From positions 620,001-684,000 of the forward strand of contig NZ_FOYX01000003.1 in the NCBI RefSeq assembly GCF_900112245.1: a stretch of DNA of 64,000 nt, in the 5' to 3' direction. Positions 34,322 to 43,447 of this stretch are shown here, one piece after another (the first letter of the stretch is position 1; every line of letters begins with the position of its first letter). The translations under genes were made by a program, and so were the position numbers. This DNA comes from Maribacter stanieri (GTDB lineage: Bacteria; Bacteroidota; Bacteroidia; Flavobacteriales; Flavobacteriaceae). The notes under the pieces are model-generated. The model was not told the DNA's origin, made no database searches, and saw only the letters and a program-made list of their open reading frames with translations.

Positions 34322-34465
34322 TGGTTAGCGGTTTGTCATAATGAAGCACAACATGCTGATATATCAACAATTACACATATCCCTATTTTAAAAGTACTAT
34401 AATTAGCAGGTAATTTAAAACCTACTTTTCAACATTTATAAACAACTAATTTTAAAATGCAATTG

Positions 34466-35275
34466 TTACCACCAAACCACAAAAAACTTCTCAAATTGCA
34501 TATTGTTTTTCTTCATCCATACTAATGGCGATTTTTGTTTAGCTAGTTGTAATTCAATAGCTAATAGTGCATCGGTATATGAAATCCATTCTACGGTTAC
34601 ATTTGGGTTTAAAGTCCATTCCTTTTTGTTTGGAATATAGAATCGGCAGGTGATAAAATCATCAGTAGTAAATTCTTTTAGCCGTAACCAATAGCCAACA
34701 ATACAATTCTTGTTTATTGGACTTAGATGTAAAGCTTCTAAGTTGTAAGGTTTAAAGAGTTGCGCCTTAAAACATGTTTGATGTTTCAGGTTAGAAGCTT
34801 CAATATTTAAACTGGATAATGCAGCTGTACCAGCTTCTGAATGTAATAATGCAAATTGCTTGTTCTTTATTTTTTCCATTTTCATAAAGAATGCATCACT
34901 TTTATTGGGTCCTATTAATTGGTGTATAGGTTCTGTTATATCTGGGTTTATGATATAGAATTTATAGGTCAATTCTACATGTATAACCTGTTTGGTAGTA
35001 GCATCTTTAAGTATAAAATCAATTTCACCAAGGGTTTGTTTTCCTTCTCGTATAGGTAAATTATACACCAGTACATTAAACTGAGAAGAATGCGCTAACA
35101 ACTGTTTACAGACAGATTCCATCTGATGCCCTAATCTTAAATTATCGGGTATTGGTGTAGGAGAGAAGTTTTCCAAATTTACCGCTGGAAAATTAAACTG
35201 TTCTATTCCAAACTGTTTATTAATCCATATTGGTGGAGTATTTAAAAAACTTTGAAACTGCTTAATTAATGTCAA
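34466..35275 (-). CDS. DUF1853-family protein
   Basis: A 269-residue soluble protein with the DUF1853 pattern: LRLGHQMESVCKQLL, GEIDFILKD, and VELTYKFYIINP, then PLVWMKK near the end. The Asp of GEIDFIL followed by E-x-x-x-K in HVELTYKF looks like a PD-(D/E)XK nuclease-type core; this is inference from the spacing only. Its function is not known. It is the most upstream gene of the minus-strand array, next to the inverted repeat cluster at 35.3 kb. Confidence 0.8.
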   Translation of the reverse strand: MTLIKQFQSFLNTPPIWINKQFGIEQFNFPAVNLENFSPTPIPDNLRLGHQMESVCKQLLAHSSQFNVLVYNLPIREGKQTLGEIDFILKDATTKQVIHVELTYKFYIINPDITEPIHQLIGPNKSDAFFMKMEKIKNKQFALLHSEAGTAALSSLNIEASNLKHQTCFKAQLFKPYNLEALHLSPINKNCIVGYWLRLKEFTTDDFITCRFYIPNKKEWTLNPNVTVEWISYTDALLAIELQLAKQKSPLVWMKKNNMQFEKFFVVWW

Positions 35276-35322
35276 TTTTTCGTTGATAGTTTTGCTTTTG
35301 CTCGAAGTTACTTTAATTTAAT

Positions 35323-35400
35323 GTCATTGCGAGCACAGCGAAGCAATCTGTACATTTGAAACACGAAACAAACAGATTGCTTCGCTGTGCTCGCAATGAC
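35323..35400. repeat. 29-bp perfect inverted repeat (GTCATTGCGAG type)
   Basis: Arms 35323-35351 and 35372-35400 are exact reverse complements over 29 bases, beginning GTCATTGCGAGCACAGCG, with a 20-base loop. GC-rich against the surroundings. Sequences of the GTCATTGCGAG...GAAGCAATC type are dispersed in many bacterial genomes. The bases 35276-35688 hold no credible gene; short frames across them are by-products of the repeats. Confidence 0.92.
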
Positions 35401-35539
35401 GAACTCAATAACGTCTCTCGCAATGCGATGAACGCTTTGCGCCACGCGCATATCGCATTTATGCATTGCAATATGAATCTTAAGTACACGAAACAAACAG
35501 ATTGCTTCGTCGCTAAAATGCTCCTCGCAATGACGAACT
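35361..35539. repeat. second, diverged copy of the GTCATTGCGAG repeat
   Basis: A 24-base stretch at 35361-35384 (ACACGAAACAAACAGATTGC plus TTCG) recurs at 35486-35509, and TCGCAATGACGAACT at 35391-35405 recurs at 35525-35539. In the second copy the middle reads TCGCTAAAATGCTCC, so the unit has varied. Between them are GCG-rich short palindromes (AACGCTTTGCGCC). Confidence 0.85.
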
Positions 35540-35688
35540 TGAGAACGCGATGCTCCATTCGCTAAACGCATAGGAAATAGAGAATTGTGTCATGCGCTTA
35601 GCGTCTAGCGAAAAGCGAATATTAAACAACAACGTTAACATTTCTTAAATAGCAGGGGCATCCAGCCTAAAAGCGTTAATTTTATACT

Positions 35689-36840
35689 ATGGCTATGAAT
35701 GAAAGAAAAGGATTCCGCTTTGAAACTTACGAAGCTCCCGAACAATCGATTTTTGACAAGCTATTTGATATTTTTCAAGAGCTTATTACACATACATCTG
35801 GGGATTTTGACGAGGCTATAGATTGGTTACGCGAATTGGATAAGGAATATGAACTTACCACAGAAGACTATACCATAGAGGATTTTATTGAAGATTTAAA
35901 GGCTAAAGGGTATATACGAGAGGAGTTTAAAGATGGTGGAGGAGACGGACAAGATGGTGAAGAGGGTTCTGGCGGTGGAGATATTTCCATAACCGCAAAA
36001 ATGGAACGTATTATTCGCCAGCGTGCGCTAGACCAAATATTCGGGCAGTTAAAACGTAGTGGTGCCGGTAATCATAAAACTGGTAAATCTGGACAGGGTG
36101 ATGAACATACTGGAGATTTGAGAGAGTACAGATATGGTGATGGTCTAGAAAACATATCTATGACCGAGAGTCTGAAAAATGCCCAAATTAATCATGGTGT
36201 GGGTAGTTTTCAATTAAGCGAAGATGATCTTGTTGTAGAGGATACACAACATAAAGCTCAAATGAGTACCATACTAATGATAGACATTAGCCATAGTATG
36301 ATTTTGTATGGCGAAGATCGTATTACACCAGCAAAGAAAGTGGCAATGGCACTTGCAGAATTAATTACGACCAGATACCCAAAGGATACTTTAGATATTT
36401 TGGTTTTTGGTAATGATGCCTGGCCAATACCTATTAAAGACCTTCCGTATTTAAAAGTAGGTCCTTACCATACCAATACTGTGGCTGGATTACAATTGGC
36501 AATGGATATGTTGCGTAGAAAGCGAAATACCAATAAGCAGATTTTTATGATTACCGATGGCAAGCCAAGTTGCTTGCGCATGCCAGATGGTACGTATTAT
36601 AAGAACAGTGTTGGTTTAGATGATTTTATTGTGGAGAAATGCTACAATATGGCACGGCAGGCACGTAAATTACATATACCAATTACTACCTTCATGATTG
36701 CCCAAGACCCGTATTTAATGCAGTTTATTCGCCATTTTACCGAAGCTAATAAAGGCAAGGCATTTTTTACCGGATTAAAAGGGTTGGGTGAAATGATTTT
36801 TGAAGATTATGAAGCGAATAGAAAAAAAAGATTGAAATAA
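35689..36840 (+). CDS. VWA-domain protein paired with a MoxR-type ATPase
   Basis: A 383-residue cytosolic protein. The N-terminal 80 residues are helical and acidic, followed by a glycine-rich linker (DGGGDGQDGEEGSGGGD). From about 190 comes a von Willebrand factor A domain with full MIDAS: D-I-S-H-S at 199-203, the Thr in HTNTVAGL, and MITDGKPS. It is followed 19 bases later by an AAA+ ATPase gene. VWA-MoxR pairs act in assembling or inserting metals into other proteins or complexes; no partner enzyme is present here, so the client is unknown. Confidence 0.9.
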   Translation: MAMNERKGFRFETYEAPEQSIFDKLFDIFQELITHTSGDFDEAIDWLRELDKEYELTTEDYTIEDFIEDLKAKGYIREEFKDGGGDGQDGEEGSGGGDISITAKMERIIRQRALDQIFGQLKRSGAGNHKTGKSGQGDEHTGDLREYRYGDGLENISMTESLKNAQINHGVGSFQLSEDDLVVEDTQHKAQMSTILMIDISHSMILYGEDRITPAKKVAMALAELITTRYPKDTLDILVFGNDAWPIPIKDLPYLKVGPYHTNTVAGLQLAMDMLRRKRNTNKQIFMITDGKPSCLRMPDGTYYKNSVGLDDFIVEKCYNMARQARKLHIPITTFMIAQDPYLMQFIRHFTEANKGKAFFTGLKGLGEMIFEDYEANRKKRLK

Positions 36841-36859
36841 GACTAAGAGAATATATTTT

Positions 36860-38329
36860 ATGAAATTAGATTATAAAAACATACATACACTAGGGGAGTT
36901 AAAAGCTGCCGGATACCAAACAAAAAGCGTTAAGGATGAGTTGCGAGATAACCTTATTATAAAGATCAAAAAAGGAGAAGATGCTTTTCCAGGTGTTTGG
37001 GGTTATGAAGATTCTGTTATTCCAGAATTGGAACGTGCCATTCTTTCTCGTCATAATATAAATTTATTGGGACTTCGTGGTCAGGCAAAGACACGTTTGG
37101 CGCATTTAATGGTGAATCTATTAGATGAGTACATTCCGGTAGTAGAAGGTTCAGAAATTAACGATGACCCTATGAAACCGATGTCTAGATATGCCATGGA
37201 GCTTATTAAAGAAAAAGGTGACGATACGGCTATAACTTGGATGCATAAAGATGAACGTTTTGCTGAAAAATTAGCGACGCCAGATGTTACGGTAGCAGAT
37301 TTAATCGGAGATGTAGATCCTATAAAAGCAGCTAACTTAAAGTTATCTTACGCAGATGATAGAGTAATTCACTTCGGAATGATACCACGTGCTAACCGTT
37401 GTATTTTTGTTATCAATGAATTGCCAGATTTACAGGCACGTATTCAGGTTTCATTATTCAATATTTTGGAAGAAGGTGATATTCAAATTCGTGGTTTTAA
37501 ATTACGATTGCCTTTAGATATTCAATTTGTATTTACGGCAAACCCAGAAGATTATACCAATAGAGGTAGTATTGTTACTCCGCTAAAAGATAGAATTGGG
37601 TCTCAGATATTAACACATTATCCTGATGATGTTGAAACTGCAAGAAAAATTACCGAGCAAGAAGCAAAATTAGATTCTAGACAAACCGATGCTGTTTATG
37701 TACCAGACTTGGCTAAAGATTTACTGGAGCAGATTATTTTTGAAGCTAGAGAAAGTGAATATGTAGATGCAAAAAGTGGTGTAAGTGCGCGTACAAGTAT
37801 TACCGCTTTTGAAAACTTATTAAGTACAGCAGAGCGTAGGTCATTGTTAAATGGCGGTAATCACACTATGGTACGATTAAGTGATTTCCTTGGGATTATA
37901 CCTTCTATTACTGGTAAAATAGAGTTGGTTTATGAAGGAGAGCAGGAGGGGGCAGACGGAGTAGCGGCTATTTTGATAGATGACGCTGTTAAAACATTAT
38001 TCCCAACATATTTCCCAAAAATCAATAAGCTGGAACGTAAAGATGAAGAAACGGTTTATGATGAATTGTTACATTGGTTTTTTCAAGGTGAAGGTTTTGA
38101 ATTGATGGACGATTTTACTGACGAAGAGTACAAACGTGCTTTAGATAGTATACCTGCATTGAATCAATTATTGAAAGAGCATCAACCAGATTATGATGCA
38201 AAAGATGCTTACTTCTTAAAAGAGCTTCTATTGTGGGGATTGGTCTCTTACAAGAAATTGAATAAACAACGATTTACCGATGGATTTGAATTTAAAGACC
38301 TCTATAGTAGTTTCTTAAAAGGTATTTAA
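36860..38329 (+). CDS. MoxR/magnesium-chelatase-type AAA+ ATPase
   Basis: A 489-residue AAA+ ATPase. Walker A is GLRGQAKT (71-78, Lys77). The Walker B position reads CIFVINELPDL, with Asn186-Glu187 where D-E is usual. Then IQVSLFNILEEGDIQIRG and the sensor-type FVFTANPEDYTNRG, PLKDRIGSQI. The C-terminal 200 residues (from about 290) form a helical lid and an extra helical domain with IIPSITGKIELVYEGEQEG. It works with the VWA protein just upstream and closes the two-gene unit at a terminator. Confidence 0.92.
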   Translation: MKLDYKNIHTLGELKAAGYQTKSVKDELRDNLIIKIKKGEDAFPGVWGYEDSVIPELERAILSRHNINLLGLRGQAKTRLAHLMVNLLDEYIPVVEGSEINDDPMKPMSRYAMELIKEKGDDTAITWMHKDERFAEKLATPDVTVADLIGDVDPIKAANLKLSYADDRVIHFGMIPRANRCIFVINELPDLQARIQVSLFNILEEGDIQIRGFKLRLPLDIQFVFTANPEDYTNRGSIVTPLKDRIGSQILTHYPDDVETARKITEQEAKLDSRQTDAVYVPDLAKDLLEQIIFEARESEYVDAKSGVSARTSITAFENLLSTAERRSLLNGGNHTMVRLSDFLGIIPSITGKIELVYEGEQEGADGVAAILIDDAVKTLFPTYFPKINKLERKDEETVYDELLHWFFQGEGFELMDDFTDEEYKRALDSIPALNQLLKEHQPDYDAKDAYFLKELLLWGLVSYKKLNKQRFTDGFEFKDLYSSFLKGI

Positions 38330-38349
38330 AACATCCAAAGAAAAAAAAG

Positions 38350-38380
38350 AAAGCCCATTCAATAATGAACGGGCTTTTTT
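38350..38380 (+). terminator. terminator after the MoxR gene
   Basis: AAGCCC and GGGCTT outer stem plus TTCA/TGAA inner stem with one mismatch, then a T run at 38375-38380. It lies between convergent genes and may work both ways. Confidence 0.85.
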
Positions 38381-38399
38381 ATTATTGTAAAGTAGATTA

Positions 38400-39752
38400 T
38401 TATTCTATAATCCAAACATCATTCAAATACGTTCTACTGTTTGCGCTTGCATTTAGATCTAAACCGCCGGTAACAATAATCTTATTTTCAAATAGTGTGG
38501 TTGCATGACCTAAACGAGCCGCATACGCCTCATTAATTGAAATTTGCACCCAATCAATACCATTCTCAGAATACCAAGCATCTGCAAAAGTAGTAACGTC
38601 TTGCTCATATGTCATTTCGTTCACAACAGCTTGCCATCCACCAATAATCCATATTTTATTATCGAATACCACCGATGTATGTTCGGCACGTACACCAAAT
38701 ATGGTCGTTGGATCAACTTCAACCCAATTGATACCGTCTGTAGAAGTATAAATATCGTTTAAAAAGTTTGATGAAAAATTTTCTATGAACATACCACCTA
38801 TTAAATACATTTTATCTTCAAATACAACAGTCGTGTGGTCTGCTCTTGGAGAAAATTGTGTGCTTTCTGCCACCTGTTCCCAAACAAGTCCGTCTTCTGA
38901 AGACCAAACGTCGTTCTTTTGATCAGTAACACTAGTGCCACCAATTACCCATAGTTTATCATTGTATACAACTGTGGAGTGACCTTCGCGTGAACCGAAA
39001 CCAGGTGAAGTTTCATTTCGTGTCCAAGTTTCACCATCGCTCGTTGACCAAACATCACTATTTCCGCCACCAATGACCCAAAGTTTTTCTTTAAAAACAA
39101 TAGCTGTGTGGTTGCTTTTAGGAAAGAAACCAAATAGTTCTTCGGCAACTAAGGTCCAATCTTTTCCATTTACGGAAGACCAAACATCTTTAAAAGTATT
39201 AGAATCACCTTCTCCACCAATGAGATAAAGTTTACCATTAAATTCTGTTATGGTGTGATTTCTTCTTGCCGAAAACGCTGCATTCTCTTGTAATGCTACT
39301 TCTGCCAATGAGATACCTTTGGTCGAAAAGCTAAATATCGATGAACTATTGGTTTCTGCACCATTTGCATCTATAGCAACCACCATCCAATAATAGGTAG
39401 TGTTTCTTTCTAAATTAGTGGTCAATACAAATGTGGTATCCTCAATATTTTCACCCAAAACGGTTTCAGGAGTTGTATTTGTATCTAATAGTATTTTGTA
39501 AGTAACATCATCTCCGTCAGTATCAACAGCTGCATTCCAAGTTAGGGTAGGTGCAAGTTCAATATCACTGCCTTCATTTTCAACGGTGAGTAATTCAAAC
39601 GCATCTGGAGCACTATTTTCAGATTCTACAGGTTCTTCGGTAGTTGGTTCTTCGGTAATCGGTTCTTCAGGCTCATTAACTATGTCGTCATTAGAACATG
39701 ATTGAATAAAAAATGCTGACATTGAAATAAATAATAAGTTTTTTACTTTCAT
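38400..39752 (-). CDS. Kelch-repeat lipoprotein with fibronectin-like domain
   Basis: A 450-residue lipoprotein: lipobox IQSC with Cys19, an E/P/T-rich linker (EEPITEEPTTEEPVES), a fibronectin type III-like domain at about 48-145 (PDAFELLTVENEGSDIELAPTLTWNAAVDTDGDDVTYKI), and six Kelch-like blades from 160 to the end with recurring (K)LYLIGG / KLWVIGG and D-V-W-S-S-x-D-G motifs. The blades should close a beta-propeller. Probably surface exposed, binding an unknown partner. Confidence 0.9.
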   Translation of the reverse strand: MKVKNLLFISMSAFFIQSCSNDDIVNEPEEPITEEPTTEEPVESENSAPDAFELLTVENEGSDIELAPTLTWNAAVDTDGDDVTYKILLDTNTTPETVLGENIEDTTFVLTTNLERNTTYYWMVVAIDANGAETNSSSIFSFSTKGISLAEVALQENAAFSARRNHTITEFNGKLYLIGGEGDSNTFKDVWSSVNGKDWTLVAEELFGFFPKSNHTAIVFKEKLWVIGGGNSDVWSTSDGETWTRNETSPGFGSREGHSTVVYNDKLWVIGGTSVTDQKNDVWSSEDGLVWEQVAESTQFSPRADHTTVVFEDKMYLIGGMFIENFSSNFLNDIYTSTDGINWVEVDPTTIFGVRAEHTSVVFDNKIWIIGGWQAVVNEMTYEQDVTTFADAWYSENGIDWVQISINEAYAARLGHATTLFENKIIVTGGLDLNASANSRTYLNDVWIIE

Positions 39753-39816
39753 TTATAAGGGAATTTAAGTTTAACTTATAACCCTATAAAAAAGCAATTA
39801 TTGTAATTCAAAATAG

Positions 39817-39848
39817 AAAAGCCCTATCCAACAGCGATAGGGCTTTTT
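39817..39848 (-). terminator. terminator after the sensor kinase gene
   Basis: AAAAGCCCTATC (39817-39828) pairs with GATAGGGCTTTT (39836-39847), loop CAACAGC; on the minus strand a T-rich tract follows. It ends the two-component unit. Confidence 0.88.
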
Positions 39849-39870
39849 CTTCTTCATAGCAAAATTGTTA

Positions 39871-41364
39871 TTACTGTAATTGGTGAGCTGGCAGTTTAAA
39901 AATGAAAGAACTTCCTTCATAAGGTTTACTCAAAACTATAATAGTAGTGTCATGTAAATCCATAATTTTTTTAACAATGGCCAAACCAAGTCCTAATCCT
40001 TGTTTTTTGGTAGTGTTGTCCACTTGCTTATATCTATCAAAAATAAATGGTTGATCACTTACAGGAATACCATTACCGGTGTCTGTAATATTTATTTCTA
40101 TCTGTTTGCCCATTTTTATAAGGCTCAACGTTACCTTTCCTTTAGGTTCGGTATATTTTATAGCATTTTCAATTAGGTTCTGTAATGCCCTTTCAACTAA
40201 ACCTATATCGGCATAAACCATGTAGTTCTCCTCTGGATTATCTAATTGTAGCTGTACTTGCTTTTGCTCTGCCAAGATTTTGAATTTGGCAATAAGATCA
40301 TGAGAAAGCTCTGTAATTGAAAAAGGTTCCTTTATGGGCGTTACTTGCTCTGCTTCTAATTTAGAATACTCGAACAACTGATTAATCAGACTAGATAACT
40401 TATCAATATTGTCATGGGTAATCTGTAAATATTCTTCTTTTTGAAGCTCTGTTAGCGTGTCTTTCTTTATTTGAAGGGTCTCTATATAGCCCTTTAAAAC
40501 TGCTAATGGTGTTCTTAGATCGTGAGAAACATTAGCAATTAATTCTCTACGTAGATTATCTACAGATTTCATCTTATCCATATTCTCTACAATTGTATCT
40601 GCCATCTTATTAAAAGACAACGCTACAACTTCTATATCAGATTCTTCTGGATTCGCTATTCTTATATCAAGATCGCCTTCTTGAAATTTACGTACGGTAT
40701 GTGTAATCAATCTAAGATTCTTGGTCAAGAACCAAATACTTAATATGCCAATTAGTGCCGCAAAGAGCATAGTTAAGACCATTGCACCAATACTTAATTT
40801 GGTAAAGTAAGTACCAAATAGGCTATCACTAATAAGCTCTAACTGTTTTCCGGCAACAATAATATAAATATACCCCTCATGACCATCTATGGAAAAAGGA
40901 GCTGCCGAGAATATGTTCTGCTTTTCAGGATTCAATGGATCGTCACCTAAAACAAATTCTTCCCCTTCAGTATTAATGAATTTTTCTATTGGCGCTAAAG
41001 TCACAGATTTCATAGGTTCGTTTTCGTTATGTTTTAAAACGACCGAGTAAAGGATGTCTCCGGACTTATTTAATAAATAAACTTCTATGCCACGGTTAAC
41101 GGCCATCATATCGTGCATTAAGTCTCCAAAAAGTTCTTTGTTGACAGTACCATCTTCTAAAAATGGAGCCGCATTTTCAAATTTTTCTTGAATTACATGA
41201 TTGGCAACATCAGCATTCATACGCTGTGTTATTGCTTCGTTGTAGTTTAAGGTAAGGTATCCCGTTATAAATATATATGATGCACCCATTAAAATTATTA
41301 GCAAGGCAAATGCGAGCCACAATTTTTTAATAAGTTTTGGTGTTAGCGTTTTTTCCTTATTCAT
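39871..41364 (-). CDS. sensor histidine kinase with HAMP domain
   Basis: A 497-residue membrane kinase. Two membrane helices (about 15-38 and 192-214) bracket a 150-residue extracytoplasmic sensor region. A HAMP domain (215-270), the dimerisation helix with phospho-accepting His281 (NVSHDLRTPLAVL), then the ATP-binding domain with N box QNLIENAIKYTEP, G1 TDTGNGIP, F box FIFDRYKQ and G2 GLGLGLAIV. Translationally coupled to the response regulator gene upstream (one-base overlap). Stimulus unknown. Confidence 0.96.
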   Translation of the reverse strand: MNKEKTLTPKLIKKLWLAFALLIILMGASYIFITGYLTLNYNEAITQRMNADVANHVIQEKFENAAPFLEDGTVNKELFGDLMHDMMAVNRGIEVYLLNKSGDILYSVVLKHNENEPMKSVTLAPIEKFINTEGEEFVLGDDPLNPEKQNIFSAAPFSIDGHEGYIYIIVAGKQLELISDSLFGTYFTKLSIGAMVLTMLFAALIGILSIWFLTKNLRLITHTVRKFQEGDLDIRIANPEESDIEVVALSFNKMADTIVENMDKMKSVDNLRRELIANVSHDLRTPLAVLKGYIETLQIKKDTLTELQKEEYLQITHDNIDKLSSLINQLFEYSKLEAEQVTPIKEPFSITELSHDLIAKFKILAEQKQVQLQLDNPEENYMVYADIGLVERALQNLIENAIKYTEPKGKVTLSLIKMGKQIEINITDTGNGIPVSDQPFIFDRYKQVDNTTKKQGLGLGLAIVKKIMDLHDTTIIVLSKPYEGSSFIFKLPAHQLQ

Positions 41365-42062
41365 TATGCTATTATCTCTTCATTAAACTTATAACCAACA
41401 CCCCAAGTTGTTAATATATAATTAGGATTGGCCATGTCTGATTCGATTTTGGCACGTAATCTATTGATGTGAGAGTTTACCGTATGTTCGTACCCTTCAA
41501 AATTATAACCCCAAATAATGTTAAGCAGTTCTGTTCTAGTATAGTTTCTACCTGGGTTAGAAGCCATTAACACCAGTAGTTCAAATTCTTTAGGGGACAG
41601 CTCTATCTTATAATCATCAAGTACTACTTTTCTTTTATCTATATCAATTGATAGTCCTTCAGCAAAAATGATTGAAGTATCTTCTTGCTTTTTGCTAGGT
41701 TCATTTGTGCGTCTAAGTACTGCTTTTATCCTAGCCAAAAGTTCTCTTATACTAAAAGGTTTGGTCATGTAATCATCAGCACCAATCTCAAGTCCTAAAA
41801 CCCTATCTATCTCTTCAGATTTTGCGGTTAACATAATTACAGGAGTGTTTTTGGTAGCTCGTAATTTTCTACAAATTTCTACTCCATCTAAACCTGGTAA
41901 TGTTAGGTCTAATAATATGAGGTCATAATCATTTTCAAGGGCTAATTTTAACCCTTCAATACCATCCATTGCCATGGTGGTTTCATAACTGACATCAGAA
42001 AGATGTAGTTCTAAAAGTTTAATGATTTCAGGATCATCTTCAATAATAAGTATACGTTTCAT
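41364..42062 (-). CDS. OmpR-type response regulator
   Basis: A 232-residue regulator. Receiver domain 1-115 with the acid pocket IIEDD, phospho-acceptor Asp52 (LILLDLTLPG) and TKPFSIRELLARI; a winged-helix DNA-binding domain from about 130 (ELSPKEFELLVLMASNPGRNYTRTELLNIIWG, then YEHTVNSHINRLRAKI, WGVGYKF). The ATG at 42062 (MKRILIIEDD) is the better start; a TTG at 42068 adds two residues. It and the kinase form one unit; target genes are not shown. Confidence 0.96.
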   Translation of the reverse strand: MKRILIIEDDPEIIKLLELHLSDVSYETTMAMDGIEGLKLALENDYDLILLDLTLPGLDGVEICRKLRATKNTPVIMLTAKSEEIDRVLGLEIGADDYMTKPFSIRELLARIKAVLRRTNEPSKKQEDTSIIFAEGLSIDIDKRKVVLDDYKIELSPKEFELLVLMASNPGRNYTRTELLNIIWGYNFEGYEHTVNSHINRLRAKIESDMANPNYILTTWGVGYKFNEEIIA

Positions 42063-42254
42063 AATCAAGTACGAATAAAGAAAAAAAGTATCACAGAAAA
42101 ATCACATCTAAAAGAAAATAGCTAATACTATGTAATTTAACCTATTAGTAAGTCGAAGTTTATATTGATAATTACAGCGGGTAAATATCTTTTATTATGC
42201 AGGACGTGTAATTAGAGTCCTTAAATAGCAGATTAATATCTTATTTAAATTAAA

Positions 42255-42283
42255 AAACCCTCAACAATTGCTTGTGAGGGTTT
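42255..42283 (-). terminator. terminator after the 42304 membrane protein gene
   Basis: AAACCCTCA (42255-42263) pairs with TGAGGGTTT (42275-42283), and on the minus strand TTTTTT follows. Inner CAA/TTG pairs may lengthen the stem. Confidence 0.85.
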
Positions 42284-42303
42284 CAATATATTTTAGATAA
42301 CCT

Positions 42304-42786
42304 TTATTTCCAGTGATCTACATGTTGGTTCATATCGTCAAATAAATAGGTACCTACAATTTCTTTTCTATAAAGTACTGCTAAAAATGTTACTAGTAGT
42401 AGCATAGCGTATAAAACCATCATTAAAAAACCTAATGGTAAAAATGTACTAGGAATAAGATGATTTTCGAAATCTGAATAGCTTGATACTGTTATAATAG
42501 TTTCTACTAATTTGTAGATATATACCAATGAAATAATATAAAGAACGTACTCTAAAGTTCTCATAGGTGGATCACTCAACTCTTTCTCGCTAATTTTAAA
42601 CCAAAGCACATAAAGAAATACGAAATGTACTATTGATAGCAATGGAAAGATATAGTTATCAATCTTAAAGAAATAAAACTTATTGGTGTACAGACCGTAG
42701 AAACTAAATATGTTCAATAAAAATAGTACGGCAATTGAAACAATTAATGTACGCTTCCAAGTAAATATTCCTTTAATAGAATTCAT
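42304..42786 (-). CDS. four-helix membrane protein, hypothetical
   Basis: A 160-residue protein with four clear membrane segments (LIVSIAVLFLLNIFSFYGLY, YIFPLLSIVHFVFLYVLWFKI, LEYVLYIISLVYIYKLVETII, FLPLGFLMMVLYAMLLLVTFLAVLY) and a short polar C-terminus ending FDDMNQHVDHWK. The ATG at 42786 (MNSIKGIFTWKR) puts a charged end before the first helix; an upstream ATG at 42819 would add 11 residues. No family is recognised. Separate from the next gene and closed by its own terminator. Confidence 0.7.
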   Translation of the reverse strand: MNSIKGIFTWKRTLIVSIAVLFLLNIFSFYGLYTNKFYFFKIDNYIFPLLSIVHFVFLYVLWFKISEKELSDPPMRTLEYVLYIISLVYIYKLVETIITVSSYSDFENHLIPSTFLPLGFLMMVLYAMLLLVTFLAVLYRKEIVGTYLFDDMNQHVDHWK

Positions 42787-42903
42787 AAAAAAAAGTTTAT
42801 ATGGCCTTAGGGGAACCATAATTTCGATTCAAGAACGGGTATGTTTTTCGATTATTTTAAACAATTCGATGAACGGTAAAGTTTGTTGTTCAAGTAATTA
42901 ATT

Positions 42904-43338
42904 CTAAGATAACCACTTCTTAATAATACTATATTTTACAAACAATAACAATAAAACACTGGTAATTAATATGATGAGTGGATATTGCATATTTATAATC
43001 CCGATTACATCCGTTATAGAAGTAAACATATTATAATACAGAATTTGAATACAGGTACATAGCACTGCTATAATACCAAATTTAAAAGCCAACTTATTTC
43101 TAAGCAAAATTAGCACTGCCGAAATGCTACCGCAAATAACATTTATGCCAAATACAATTAAAACCCAAAAAGGTCTATGGGTTTGAAAATACCTTTCTTC
43201 AGCTGTAAGACTTTTGAAAACTTCGTTAGACATAAATAACTCGCTAACAAACGTCATAATACCACAGAAACTAAAAAACAACGTAAAAACAGAAACTGCC
43301 CAAAACCACTTTGGCTGTTCGTTTGTAAGAATTGTCAT
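42904..43338 (-). CDS. four-helix membrane protein, hypothetical
   Basis: A 144-residue protein with four membrane segments (FWAVSVFTLFFSFCGIMTFVSEL, FWVLIVFGINVICGSISAVLIL, FGIIAVLCTCIQILYYNMF, YPLIILITSVLLLLFVKYSI). The loop between the first two helices, FKSLTAEERYFQTHRPFWV, resembles small Flavobacterial proteins annotated only as sugar transporter-like or hypothetical. Function cannot be given. It is divergent from truA, with about 110 bases between them. Confidence 0.75.
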   Translation of the reverse strand: MTILTNEQPKWFWAVSVFTLFFSFCGIMTFVSELFMSNEVFKSLTAEERYFQTHRPFWVLIVFGINVICGSISAVLILLRNKLAFKFGIIAVLCTCIQILYYNMFTSITDVIGIINMQYPLIILITSVLLLLFVKYSIIKKWLS

Positions 43339-43447
43339 AAGCTATTAATAAGAAGGTATTTATGAATATCAATTTACAAAAAAAACTTACGAAGACTAAT
43401 TACGCTAAATATATGCATCTATATTTATTGTAATTACTTTTACATAT

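Noticed and set aside
35323-35539. CRISPR array
   Set aside because: Only two diverged, palindromic units with no regular spacing and no cas genes in the window.
35308-35571. Three overlapping frames of 69-87 codons on both strands
   Set aside because: They are read through the GTCATTGCGAG inverted repeats and mirror each other; the open frames are a by-product of the palindrome.
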